From: Sphingosinicella sp963974575 | GTDB lineage: Bacteria > Pseudomonadota > Alphaproteobacteria > Sphingomonadales > Sphingomonadaceae | Assembly: GCF_963974575.1 (NCBI RefSeq) | Contig: NZ_CAXBBQ010000005.1 | Location: 248,001 to 312,000 of the forward strand | DNA length: 64,000 nt | Reading direction: 5' to 3' | Shown: piece by piece, positions 37,136 to 45,550 of the stretch | Layout of the letters: the number at the start of each line of letters is the position of its first letter | Position numbering within the stretch: position 1 is the stretch's first letter | Notes under the pieces: model-generated | The model's database searches: none | What the model was told of the DNA's origin: nothing | The model's input: the letters and a program-made list of their open reading frames with translations, nothing else | Program-made: the position numbers and the translations under genes

Positions 37136-38114
37136 TCGCGCGGTGCGCGGCGCATTCGTACGCCGTCCTGATCGCCGCCGCCATCGCGCGGTGGCTCGCG
37201 ATTCCCTTGCCGGCGATGTTGAAGGCGGTGCCGTGGTCCGGCGCGGTGCGGACGATCGGCAGGCCGAGCGTCAGGTTCACGCCCTCGTCGAAGTGCAGGG
37301 TCTTGAGCGGCACGAGCGCCTGATCGTGATACATGCAGAGCGCGGCGTCATAGGCCTTGCGGGCGTGTTCGTGGAACATTGCGTCGGCGGAAAGCGGCCC
37401 GAACGCGTCGATGCCCTCGGCTTGCAATTCCGCGATTGCGGGGGCGATCACGTCGATCTCCTCGCGTCCCAGAAGCCCGCTTTCCCCCGCATGAGGATTG
37501 AGGCCGGCAACCGCGATGCGCGGGTTTTCGATGCCGAAATTCCGCGTCAATCCTTTCGCGGCTGCGCGTCCGCGGCTGACGATAAGGTCGGTGGTCAGCC
37601 GCTGCGGCACGTCGGCGAGCGCCACGTGGATGGTGACGGGCACAGTGCGCAGCGTCGGGCCGACGAGCATCATCGCAAGATTCGCCGCGAACACGCCGCA
37701 GCGCTCGCCCACGAATTCCGTTTGCCCCGGATGCGTAAAGCCGATCGCCTGAAGCTGCGCCTTGGAAACCGGCCCCGTCGCCAGCGCGCCCGCCGCGCCG
37801 CTGCGGGTGAGGCCGGTGGCGATCTCCAGCGCATCAAGCGCGCAGCGCGCACCGATCAGTGTCGGCTTGCCGGGTTCGACCACTTCGCTGTCGGCCACCT
37901 CGATGAGCGGCAGCGCGTCGCAGCAGGCGCCGACGTCGTCGGGATGTTCGATCTGGCAGACCGGGCCTTTCCACACACAGGCCAGCGAATCGCGGTTGCC
38001 CACGCCGAAGAAGGGCGGAAGCCCAAGCGCTTCGCGTTGTTCCCAGCACCGCCCGATGATTTCCGGGCCGATCCCCGCGGGGTCGCCAAGCGTAACGGCA
38101 ATCGGTGGAATCAT
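37128..38114 (-). CDS. pdxA: 4-hydroxythreonine-4-phosphate dehydrogenase PdxA
   Basis: A 328-residue oxidoreductase of pyridoxal phosphate synthesis. The family motifs are VTLGDPAGIGPEI at the N-terminus, GLNPHAGESGLLG, and APDHGTAFNIAGKG at the C-terminus, with metal-binding His residues in MYHDQALVPLK and the last motif. It oxidises 4-phosphohydroxy-L-threonine with NAD+, which leads to the substrate of PdxJ. The ATG at 38114 is 10 bases after the surA stop. Confidence 0.96.
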   Translation of the reverse strand: MIPPIAVTLGDPAGIGPEIIGRCWEQREALGLPPFFGVGNRDSLACVWKGPVCQIEHPDDVGACCDALPLIEVADSEVVEPGKPTLIGARCALDALEIATGLTRSGAAGALATGPVSKAQLQAIGFTHPGQTEFVGERCGVFAANLAMMLVGPTLRTVPVTIHVALADVPQRLTTDLIVSRGRAAAKGLTRNFGIENPRIAVAGLNPHAGESGLLGREEIDVIAPAIAELQAEGIDAFGPLSADAMFHEHARKAYDAALCMYHDQALVPLKTLHFDEGVNLTLGLPIVRTAPDHGTAFNIAGKGIASHRAMAAAIRTAYECAAHRAID

Positions 38115-38124
38115 CGCGCCCTGA

Positions 38125-39447
38125 TCACCGGTAGTCGATAACGGCATCGCGGCGAAGGTCGCGCAGGTAGCGGCGGGCCGCCATGGCGACCTTGCTCTCT
38201 TCCATCTGCGCGTAGAGCTGGTCGAACGAGGGCGCGCCTGCGGCGGGCGGGTCTTCGCGGCCGCAGAGCACGAGCACGCGGATACCGTCTTCGCGGGTGC
38301 CGAAGGGCGGCGTGCTCTGGCCGATCTGCATCGGTTCCATGATCTGCTGAAGCTGCGGCGGCAGATCGCCGAGGCGGACCTGATCGTTGGCGACGACATT
38401 GCCGCCGAAACTCTCGGCCAGGGCTTCGGCGCCGCCGCAGCCGCCCATGCTCTGCGTGCCGGCCTGCAGACGCTGCACGAGTCCGGCCGCCTGCTGCTGC
38501 GTCGCATCGGCCGCGAGCGGCACCGTGATCTGCTTGACTGCGAGAACCGCGTCCTTGGGATCGGCTGCGAGCACCTGCCGCTTGTCGACAAGCGCGATGA
38601 TCGCGAAGCCGCCGGGGATCTGGATGGGGTTGGAGACGTCGCCGCGCGGCAGGCTCTCGACCACCGGTGCGAGTTCGGGCGAAAGCTGCGCCGGACGCAC
38701 CCAGCCGAGATCGCCGCCGACGGCTGCGGTCGAAGCTTCGGAGAATTGCCGGGCATAAGCGACGAACGAACCGCCCTGCCGCACCTGATCGACGATCCGC
38801 TGCGCGTTCTCGCGCACCTGTTCCGCGTTTTCGGTGGTGGCGGTCAGGAAGATCTCGGCGATGCGAAATTCCTCGGTGCCCTTCGCGGCGTTCAGCCGGT
38901 CGATCAGCGCCTGCACCTCGTCGTCGCCGACGTTTACGAACGGTTCGACTTTGCGCCGTAGCAGGCGGCTCCACGCGAGTTCGGCATGAATCTGCTGCTT
39001 CAGCGAATTCTGTGACGTGCCGCGCGTCTTCAGGAACTCGTCGAACTGGTCGCTGCTCATACGGAAGTTGGAGGCGACGCGCGTGAATGCCTGGCTGATT
39101 TCCTCCTGCGCGATCGTCACTTCCTGTGCGGTGGCTTCCTGAATCTGGAGCTTTTCATCGATCAGGTTGCGCACGACCTGAAGCCGCAGGCGCGTGCGCT
39201 CGTCATCGGAAATCTGCCCCTGGTTCGCGGCAAGCACCAGATTGAGGCGCTGGTCGATGTCGGTATCGGTGATGACGTCGCCGTTGACGATTGCGGTCGC
39301 CTTTCGGATCGTCGGGTCGACAGGCTGACCGAGGATCTCGATATCGGGATCGGAGAGGCCGGCGAGCGGGGAATTCTGGGCCAACGTTGACCCTGCAGCA
39401 AGAACTGCGACACTGGCAGCAAGCCAGCGCAGCGTCGAAAACCTCAT
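38125..39447 (-). CDS. surA: Periplasmic chaperone/peptidyl-prolyl isomerase SurA
   Basis: A 440-residue protein with a signal peptide (cut near STLAQN), a SurA N-terminal helical chaperone domain and a parvulin-type PPIase domain (EIFLTATTENAEQ to GFAIIALVDKRQ, about residues 195-300). A second, degenerate parvulin-like part follows. It escorts unfolded outer-membrane proteins to the BAM complex, and LptD, encoded just upstream, is a known SurA client. The ATG at 39447 with GGGGGAGA upstream is preferred over a TTG one codon before. Confidence 0.92.
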   Translation of the reverse strand: MRFSTLRWLAASVAVLAAGSTLAQNSPLAGLSDPDIEILGQPVDPTIRKATAIVNGDVITDTDIDQRLNLVLAANQGQISDDERTRLRLQVVRNLIDEKLQIQEATAQEVTIAQEEISQAFTRVASNFRMSSDQFDEFLKTRGTSQNSLKQQIHAELAWSRLLRRKVEPFVNVGDDEVQALIDRLNAAKGTEEFRIAEIFLTATTENAEQVRENAQRIVDQVRQGGSFVAYARQFSEASTAAVGGDLGWVRPAQLSPELAPVVESLPRGDVSNPIQIPGGFAIIALVDKRQVLAADPKDAVLAVKQITVPLAADATQQQAAGLVQRLQAGTQSMGGCGGAEALAESFGGNVVANDQVRLGDLPPQLQQIMEPMQIGQSTPPFGTREDGIRVLVLCGREDPPAAGAPSFDQLYAQMEESKVAMAARRYLRDLRRDAVIDYR

Positions 39448-39531
39448 CAATCTCTCCCCCGTCCCGGCAGCGCCGGAGCGGTCTTGTAGCCTCTCAGGTC
39501 ATGCCGCCTAGCACGCGCTGAGATGAATGTC

Positions 39532-39584
39532 AGCGTATCGTTTACGCTTACCGTGAGGGCTAGTCTCCCGCGGCTGAACCGCGG
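39532..39584. promoter_or_regulatory. Two inverted repeats between lptD and surA
   Basis: In the 138-bp gap two perfect repeats lie in tandem: AGCGTA-TCGTT-TACGCT (39532-39548) and CCGCGG-CTGAA-CCGCGG (39568-39584), the latter directly after the lptD stop. The second may be an lptD transcript end or attenuator, and the first a regulator site for surA. No T-tract is present. Confidence 0.35.
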
Positions 39585-39585
39585 A

Positions 39586-41802
39586 TTAGCGGCCAAGGTT
39601 CTTGAGACTGATCGAGAAGAGGAAGGCGTTGCCGCGCCGGAAGTCGCGGTCTTCCACATAGTCGCGTCGCCACGTGACGCCGAACTCGAAGCACTCGTCC
39701 TGATAGGCGATACCGAGCCGGTGGCGAACCATCTCGAACCCGTCCGAGGTGTTGAGCGGATCCTCCGCGCGCGAAGTCAGGTCGACGATCACCGAACCGA
39801 TCACCGACCAGTAGCGCGCGAAGCTGATACGGCCGCCCGCGCGCACCTCCTCGCGATCCTCCAGATCCTCGATATTGATGTCGCGATCGAGCTTCACATA
39901 GCCGATGGTCGCATAGGTGCGCTTGTTGCCGACGGTCACGTCGATCTCGTTGCGGCGTAGCCTCAGGCTCGTCTTGTCGAGCCGGAAGCGGTGCGTCACG
40001 TCGAAACCGCTGCCGATACGCAGCGTGTTGCGGCCGACGAAGTCGGAGAAGTTGCCGGAAAGGCCTGTGCCTTGCGGAAATGCGCCGGGCGCGTTGTCGA
40101 AGCGGTAGCTCTGGCCGAACTCGCTCTCGATATGCCAGCGCGGGCGATCGAGCCGCCATGTGGCGCCGTACGTCATGCGCCGCCCGCCTTCCCAGCGGTC
40201 TGCGCCGGGAAAGCGGTTCAAATCGAAGAGGTTGGTGTCGTCGAGGTCGACGGCGCGCGAATCCTCGTTCGGAATGTCGTCGTTCACGTCGCTCGGCGAG
40301 ACGGAGAATTGCACACGCGGCGTCAGTGTTTGCGTGCCGCCGAAGGCGGGGCCGGCGAGGGGCCATTCGATGTCGAGCGCGGCGGCGGGCAGGATGCGGC
40401 CTTCCCAGCCGTTGCGCCCGGCGTAGATCGGAAGCTCGGCAAAGGCGCTGTCGGTGGCGTGGTAGATATCGCCGCGAACGAGGGCTGTCGCCGTCACGCG
40501 CTGTCCCCACGGTGTGATCGCACTGCGCTTCCACTCGGCGGAGGCCGAGGCACGCTGGGTGTCCATGCCGTCGGTGCGCGTGATCGCCGCCGTGTCGGCC
40601 GCCAGCTTCAGCCGGCCGCCGCCGACCGTTTCGCTTGGCGACCACATGTAGTTCATTAGCGGCAGCGCGATCGGCGTGAGACCCGCGATGTCTGCCTGCC
40701 GCAGACCCTGGAAGGCCCAGCCTTCGATCGCGAAGTAGCTTTCCACGCCGAAGCGCTCGAGCTGGTAGAAGTTCCGCAGCGTGTCGTCGCGCGAGATGTC
40801 GTAGCGGCGCAGGAACGTGTCGTCGGTGGCGAGGCGAAGGCCGAACGTCGAACGCCAGTTGCGACTGTGCTGGAGGCGGCCGTTACCGAAGACATAGCCG
40901 CGGAACTGCTTGTTCGGAATACCTGTCCCTGCGGGGTCGGGGAAGTCGAGCTCCGACGAATAGGTGCCGATACCGCCGAAACGCAGGGGACCGGACGCGG
41001 TCTGGTGCCGGTATTCGACCGAAAGCGCCGGATTGACCTCTGTGTAGACGATCGGCGCGATGGTGAGGTCGTTATGGTCGGAAAAGCTCAGAAAATAAGG
41101 CAGCTCGACCGAGACGCCGAGCGAGCGGTCGATGGTGACGGACGGGACGAGGATGCCCGTCGCATTGCGGCCCGGCCCGTCCGGGTGCGACAGGCTCGGC
41201 GTGTAGAAGATCGGGATGCCGAGGAATTCGAGGCTCGCATCCTTGTAGTAGACACGTTTGCGATCGGGATCATGGCGCACGCGCAGCGCCTTCACCTGCC
41301 AAAGTGGCTCCTTGGGGCAGCCGTCCACGCCGATGATGTCGCAAGGTGAATACACCGCACGATTCACCGTGGTGCGCCCGGCCTCGCGCCGACCATCGTG
41401 GGCGGCAAGCCGCCCTCCATCCCGAAGCACGAGCAGGATGTTCTCAACCGCACCGTCGCGGAGTGTTTCGTCTAGTTCAACCCGCTCGCCGAAGGCCTCG
41501 TTGCCATCGGGGTCGATCACCTTCACCGCGCCGCGCGCCTCGACCTTGCCGGTCTTGCGGTCGTATTCGACCTCGTTCGCGGTGAGGCGGTAGCCGTCTC
41601 GTGTGACCACGACATTGCCGCGCGCCGTCACCAACTGCGTGTCGTCGTCGTATTCCATCGTATCTGCGGCGAACTCGATCGCGTCGCCGGGTTTCAGCGC
41701 TGGGCCGGCATCCACGGCGGCAGCGTCCGTCTGCGCCAACGCAGGCGCGGCAAATCCCGCGAGCGCGGTGGAGAGCAGAAAGGCGGCAAGACAACGGGAC
41801 AA
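39586..41802 (-). CDS. lptD: LPS-assembly protein LptD
   Basis: A 738-residue outer-membrane protein with a signal peptide ending at PALAQ. An OstA/LptA-like periplasmic domain covers about residues 40-150 (ADTMEYDDDTQLVTARGNVVV). The rest is the LptD beta-barrel with many alternating aromatic strands. Cysteines in SPCDIIGVDGCPKEP may form the disulfides that activate LptD. With LptE it inserts lipopolysaccharide (or the glycolipid that replaces it in sphingomonads) into the outer leaflet. Divergent from pepA. Confidence 0.94.
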   Translation of the reverse strand: MSRCLAAFLLSTALAGFAAPALAQTDAAAVDAGPALKPGDAIEFAADTMEYDDDTQLVTARGNVVVTRDGYRLTANEVEYDRKTGKVEARGAVKVIDPDGNEAFGERVELDETLRDGAVENILLVLRDGGRLAAHDGRREAGRTTVNRAVYSPCDIIGVDGCPKEPLWQVKALRVRHDPDRKRVYYKDASLEFLGIPIFYTPSLSHPDGPGRNATGILVPSVTIDRSLGVSVELPYFLSFSDHNDLTIAPIVYTEVNPALSVEYRHQTASGPLRFGGIGTYSSELDFPDPAGTGIPNKQFRGYVFGNGRLQHSRNWRSTFGLRLATDDTFLRRYDISRDDTLRNFYQLERFGVESYFAIEGWAFQGLRQADIAGLTPIALPLMNYMWSPSETVGGGRLKLAADTAAITRTDGMDTQRASASAEWKRSAITPWGQRVTATALVRGDIYHATDSAFAELPIYAGRNGWEGRILPAAALDIEWPLAGPAFGGTQTLTPRVQFSVSPSDVNDDIPNEDSRAVDLDDTNLFDLNRFPGADRWEGGRRMTYGATWRLDRPRWHIESEFGQSYRFDNAPGAFPQGTGLSGNFSDFVGRNTLRIGSGFDVTHRFRLDKTSLRLRRNEIDVTVGNKRTYATIGYVKLDRDINIEDLEDREEVRAGGRISFARYWSVIGSVIVDLTSRAEDPLNTSDGFEMVRHRLGIAYQDECFEFGVTWRRDYVEDRDFRRGNAFLFSISLKNLGR

Positions 41803-41887
41803 GAAAGCGCTCCCCGGACAGGCAGATAGCGCCTCTTACCCGCGCCGCACCCGCGGCGGCAAGGCGCGCGCTTCGATACGCCGTGAA

Positions 41888-41916
41888 TTGCGGTCCGCCC
41901 GCCGGGCGGCTAGAAC
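41888..41916 (+). promoter_or_regulatory. Candidate pepA promoter with palindrome in the spacer
   Basis: TTGCGG (41888-41893) and TAGAAC (41911-41916) are 17 bases apart. A palindrome, CCGCCC-GCC-GGGCGG (41895-41909), fills the spacer and could be an operator or a fortuitous GC palindrome. It lies in the 151-bp gap between divergent lptD and pepA. Confidence 0.35.
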
Positions 41917-41953
41917 GCCCCCGATCGTTTTTTCATCCAGGAGAGTTCATCCG

Positions 41954-43444
41954 ATGCGCATCGAGTTCGGGGTTACGTCGCACACGCCGGGCACTGCCCT
42001 TGTGGTTTTCGCGGCGAAGGACGCGGTGCTGTCGGGGGCGGCGCAGGCGCTGGATGCGGCGCTCGGCGGCGCGGTCGCCAATGCCGTGAAGACGGCGCGG
42101 TTCGAAGGTGACGCCGCGCAGATCGTGGAGCTGCTGGCACCTTCGGGCACCGATGCCTCGCGCGTCCTCGTGGTCGGCACCGGCAAACCCGGTCATGCTG
42201 ACGCCGCTGTGTTCGAGCGGATCGGCGGCGCCATCGCCGCGCGGCTGCTGACCTCGGGCGAAACGAAGGCCACGGTCGATTTCGGCGGGCTCAGCGATCT
42301 CGCGCTCGATACGCCCAAGGCGGCCGCGCATCTAGCGCTCGGCGCCTCCCTCCGCGCGTGGCGGTTCGACAAGTACCGCACCAAGCTGCCCGAGAAGCAG
42401 AAGCCGACGCTTGCCGAGATCGCCATCGCCAATGCCGGCAGTGCAGGGCAGGAATGGGCGCGGCTGGAACCGCTCGTCGAAGCTGTCGGCTTCACCCGCA
42501 GCCTCGTCGCCGAGCCGGGCAACGTCATCTACCCCGAGAGCTTCGTGGAGCGCTGCCGTCCGCTCGCCGACCTCGGGATCAAGATCGAGGTACTGGACGA
42601 AAGCGAGATGCGGGCAGCCGGCATGGGCGCGCTGCTCGGCGTCGCGCAGGGCTCGGCGAAGCCGCCGCGGCTGCTCGTGATGGAGTGGGACGGCACCGGC
42701 GGGAAGGCGAAGACGTCCACCGTCTTCGTCGGCAAGGGCGTCACTTTCGACACTGGCGGCATCTCGATCAAGCCAGCCGCTGGCATGGAAGACATGAAGT
42801 GGGACATGGGCGGCGCGGGCGCTGTTGCAGGCGCGATGAAGGCGCTTGCGCTCCGCCGCGCCAAGGCGCGCGTCGTCGGCATCTGCGGCCTTGTGGAGAA
42901 CATGCCGGACGGCAACGCCCAGCGGCCGGGTGACGTCGTGACGACGATGTCGGGCCAGACGGTCGAGGTGATCAACACCGACGCCGAAGGCCGCCTGGTG
43001 CTCTGCGACGCGATCACATGGGTGCAGAAGCGTTTCAACCCGGAGGTCATCGTTGATCTCGCGACGCTGACCGGCGCGATCATCATCAGCCTCGGTCATG
43101 AATATGCGGGCATCTTCTCGAACAGCGACGAGCTTGCGAAGCAACTCGTCAGCGCGGGCATCGCGACGGGCGACAAGTTGTGGCGATTCCCGCTCGGCAG
43201 TGCCTACGACAAGATGATCGACTCGCCGATCGCCGACATGAAGAACGTGGGTTCGCGCGATGCGGGGTCGATCACGGCGGCGCAGTTCATCGGCCGCTTC
43301 GTGAACGACGGCGTAAAATGGGCGCATCTCGACATTGCGGGCATGGCGTGGTCCGCGAAGGCCGGCGCGACGTGGGAGAAGGGTGCAACCGGATACGGCG
43401 TGCGCCTGCTCGACCGCTTCGTCGAGGATACGCTGGAGGCGTGA
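41954..43444 (+). CDS. pepA: Leucyl aminopeptidase PepA (M17)
   Basis: A 496-residue cytosolic di-zinc aminopeptidase. The active site comprises GKGVTFDTGGISIKPA with a metal-binding Asp and Lys, and the hallmark NTDAEGRLVL. It releases N-terminal amino acids and in some bacteria also binds DNA. The ATG has AGGAGAG upstream. The stop overlaps the GTG of holC (GTGA). Confidence 0.96.
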   Translation: MRIEFGVTSHTPGTALVVFAAKDAVLSGAAQALDAALGGAVANAVKTARFEGDAAQIVELLAPSGTDASRVLVVGTGKPGHADAAVFERIGGAIAARLLTSGETKATVDFGGLSDLALDTPKAAAHLALGASLRAWRFDKYRTKLPEKQKPTLAEIAIANAGSAGQEWARLEPLVEAVGFTRSLVAEPGNVIYPESFVERCRPLADLGIKIEVLDESEMRAAGMGALLGVAQGSAKPPRLLVMEWDGTGGKAKTSTVFVGKGVTFDTGGISIKPAAGMEDMKWDMGGAGAVAGAMKALALRRAKARVVGICGLVENMPDGNAQRPGDVVTTMSGQTVEVINTDAEGRLVLCDAITWVQKRFNPEVIVDLATLTGAIIISLGHEYAGIFSNSDELAKQLVSAGIATGDKLWRFPLGSAYDKMIDSPIADMKNVGSRDAGSITAAQFIGRFVNDGVKWAHLDIAGMAWSAKAGATWEKGATGYGVRLLDRFVEDTLEA

Positions 43445-43896
43445 GCGAGGCGCTTACCCCGGTCGGCTTCTATCACTGCACGCGGTCGCGGCCGTTCGAC
43501 GTCGTGCCCGTCCTTGCGGGCAAGGCGGTTGAGGCCGGCCACCGCGTGCTCGTCCATTCAGCGGACGGGGGCGAGCTCGATGCGCTGGATAGTCACTTGT
43601 GGACCTACGACCCTGGGAGCTTCCTGCCCCACGGGCGCGACAATCCGGTCCTGCAGCCGATCCTGCTTACCGACGATTTCGCCCCCGCGAACGGTGCCGA
43701 TCTTTTGATCTCGGTGGGCGGTAAGCTGCCCGGCGACCCGGCATCGTTCGCGCGCGTCCTCTATCTCTTCGACGGCAACGACGAAGACTCGCTCGCCGCG
43801 GCGCGTGCGCACTGGCGGGCCCTGAAGGCGCGCGAGGGTGTTCAGCCGGTTTACTGGACCCAGGGAGACAAGGGGGGCTGGCAGAAGGCAGGGTAG
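43441..43896 (+). CDS. holC: DNA polymerase III chi subunit
   Basis: A 151-residue HolC-like protein (VGFYHCTRSRPFDVVPVLAG at the start, then DLLISVGGKLPGDPASFARVLYLFD within). Chi links the clamp loader to single-stranded DNA-binding protein during replication. The GTG start overlaps the pepA stop by four bases. The pepA-holC pairing is common in proteobacteria. Confidence 0.9.
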   Translation: MSEALTPVGFYHCTRSRPFDVVPVLAGKAVEAGHRVLVHSADGGELDALDSHLWTYDPGSFLPHGRDNPVLQPILLTDDFAPANGADLLISVGGKLPGDPASFARVLYLFDGNDEDSLAAARAHWRALKAREGVQPVYWTQGDKGGWQKAG

Positions 43897-43921
43897 GCGC
43901 GGTCAGTAGGTGTCGTTGTTT

Positions 43922-43951
43922 TTGAGAAACAGACGAATTCTCTACTATAGT
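43922..43951 (+). promoter_or_regulatory. Candidate promoter upstream of the TPR/transglutaminase pair
   Basis: TTGAGA (43922-43927) and TATAGT (43946-43951), spaced by 18 bases, sit in a visibly A/T-rich 89-bp gap after holC. The A/T content differs from most gaps in this window. Confidence 0.4.
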
Positions 43952-43985
43952 TCTAAAGCTTTTCTCGTTTGGTACTTGCGCTAAT

Positions 43986-45500
43986 GTGTCTCGTTCGAAA
44001 AGGATGGGAGCGAGGCTGCGCGTGCATTTCAAAGACATTGCCCTTTCAGGCCTTCTTATTGCCTTTACGGCGGGAACGGCCCTTGCGGACGAAGCTTCGC
44101 TGGTCGAGCGCCTACGGTATGCAACGGACAGAGCAGAACAGGACAGCTGCGCGCCGAGCCTCGCCGTGCTGGGCGAAGTCGTGCGAGAGAAGGCCTTCGT
44201 GGCACTCTCGGAAGAAAAACGGCTAAGCGTGTTCGAATTTGCGACGTGGTGCGCGGCGGAAGCGAAAGACAAGGCTGCAAAGTATCGATATGCGCTGGAA
44301 GGGACGCGCCTCTCAGGTGCGAGCGAATACATCTGGCATAATCGTTTCGCATCAGAAATGAATGATAAGCGTTATGACGCAGTAGCCGAAACGCTAGAAA
44401 CCATGGCGCGCGCGAACCGTGCCGCGCTCAACACGCTGAAAATTGAATGGCTTTCCCGGTTGAATCGGACGCTCCGGGATCACGGAGACACGTCGCTTCG
44501 GGCGCGCGTCCTCCACGTCCTCACCGACGGAGATTATCGGCCTGTTGATGTCTTCTTGACCGGCGACAACTTCAAGCTGAGCTATGCCGAATTGTTGGCG
44601 GAACAGGGAAAAACGGCGCAGGCGACTGCGCTTTTGGAGCGGGTCGTGGAGCCACAGCATCTGATCGATGCAAGCGTTGATCGGCGACTGCGCGCATTGG
44701 TCAAGCCCGGTTTCGATGCCCGCGCTGTCGTGGAAGCGCGATTGGCACAGATGCGTGATATCGCTGCCGCTCATCCTGGTTCGATGGAGGCCGTGCTGGA
44801 GCTGGCAAACTATCTGCGCCAACTGGGCCGTCCGGAAGAGGCGCTTGCGACGCTTGAAGCCGCGCATCCGGACCGTGTCCACGCAGTGACTTTCACTGAT
44901 CTCGATGACTTTCGGAACTGGTGGTGGGATAGCCTCTCCAAGACTTATGCCATGCTCGGCCACGATGATGAGGCTATCTCGGCAATGCGCAAGGCCGGCG
45001 CGATTTCAGAGCGCGGGGGGGTGAATGTTAGCCAGGCGCTTAATCTTGGCCACCTTCTGCTTGAATTGGGAAAGCCCGTGGAAGCGTTGGAGACGGTCTC
45101 CGTTTTTGACGATGGTAAGCACGACATCGCTCCTTACGGTGAAATGGTGCTGCGACTTGTACGGGGCTGTGCACTGCTGGCGGTGGGGCGAGCCGAACCA
45201 GCCAAGTCTGATCTCGCCTATGCCGCTTCGCACGAGAAGGACAGCCCTTCTGCGGCCATGACCTTGCCGCTGTGCGCGGGCGACATGGATGCTGCGGCTG
45301 CGGTTTTGATACGCCGCCTCGACAGTCCCGACCAGCACGTGGATGCCTTGCTGCAGTTCAGCGACTACGACCCGCCGCCCGTCGGCCCCCTGTTCAAAGG
45401 ACCTTATGCGAAACTGCCCGAATTGAAAGCGCGGGCCGATGTTCAGGCGGCCATTGCCCGCGCCGGAGGTGTGAGACGTTTTCGTTTGCAATATCAGTAA
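43986..45500 (+). CDS. Exported TPR-like protein of unknown function
   Basis: A protein of up to 504 residues with a signal peptide (ALSGLLIAFTAGTALADE, cut after residue ~35 of the long form) and helical repeats resembling TPRs, clearest in LELANYLRQLGRPEEALATLEAA and LNLGHLLLELGKPVEALETV, each about one repeat long. Starts are possible at GTG 43986, ATG 44004 or GTG 44022; the last is closest to a good signal peptide. Codon use is less GC-biased than in the neighbours. It precedes the DUF3857/transglutaminase gene by 50 bases, so the two probably work together. No catalytic motif was seen. Confidence 0.78.
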   Translation: MSRSKRMGARLRVHFKDIALSGLLIAFTAGTALADEASLVERLRYATDRAEQDSCAPSLAVLGEVVREKAFVALSEEKRLSVFEFATWCAAEAKDKAAKYRYALEGTRLSGASEYIWHNRFASEMNDKRYDAVAETLETMARANRAALNTLKIEWLSRLNRTLRDHGDTSLRARVLHVLTDGDYRPVDVFLTGDNFKLSYAELLAEQGKTAQATALLERVVEPQHLIDASVDRRLRALVKPGFDARAVVEARLAQMRDIAAAHPGSMEAVLELANYLRQLGRPEEALATLEAAHPDRVHAVTFTDLDDFRNWWWDSLSKTYAMLGHDDEAISAMRKAGAISERGGVNVSQALNLGHLLLELGKPVEALETVSVFDDGKHDIAPYGEMVLRLVRGCALLAVGRAEPAKSDLAYAASHEKDSPSAAMTLPLCAGDMDAAAAVLIRRLDSPDQHVDALLQFSDYDPPPVGPLFKGPYAKLPELKARADVQAAIARAGGVRRFRLQYQ

Positions 45501-45550
45501 GGCTGGGGCTGCGTATTGGCAGGCGGGGGTCAAATTGAAGGGGGTAAGGC

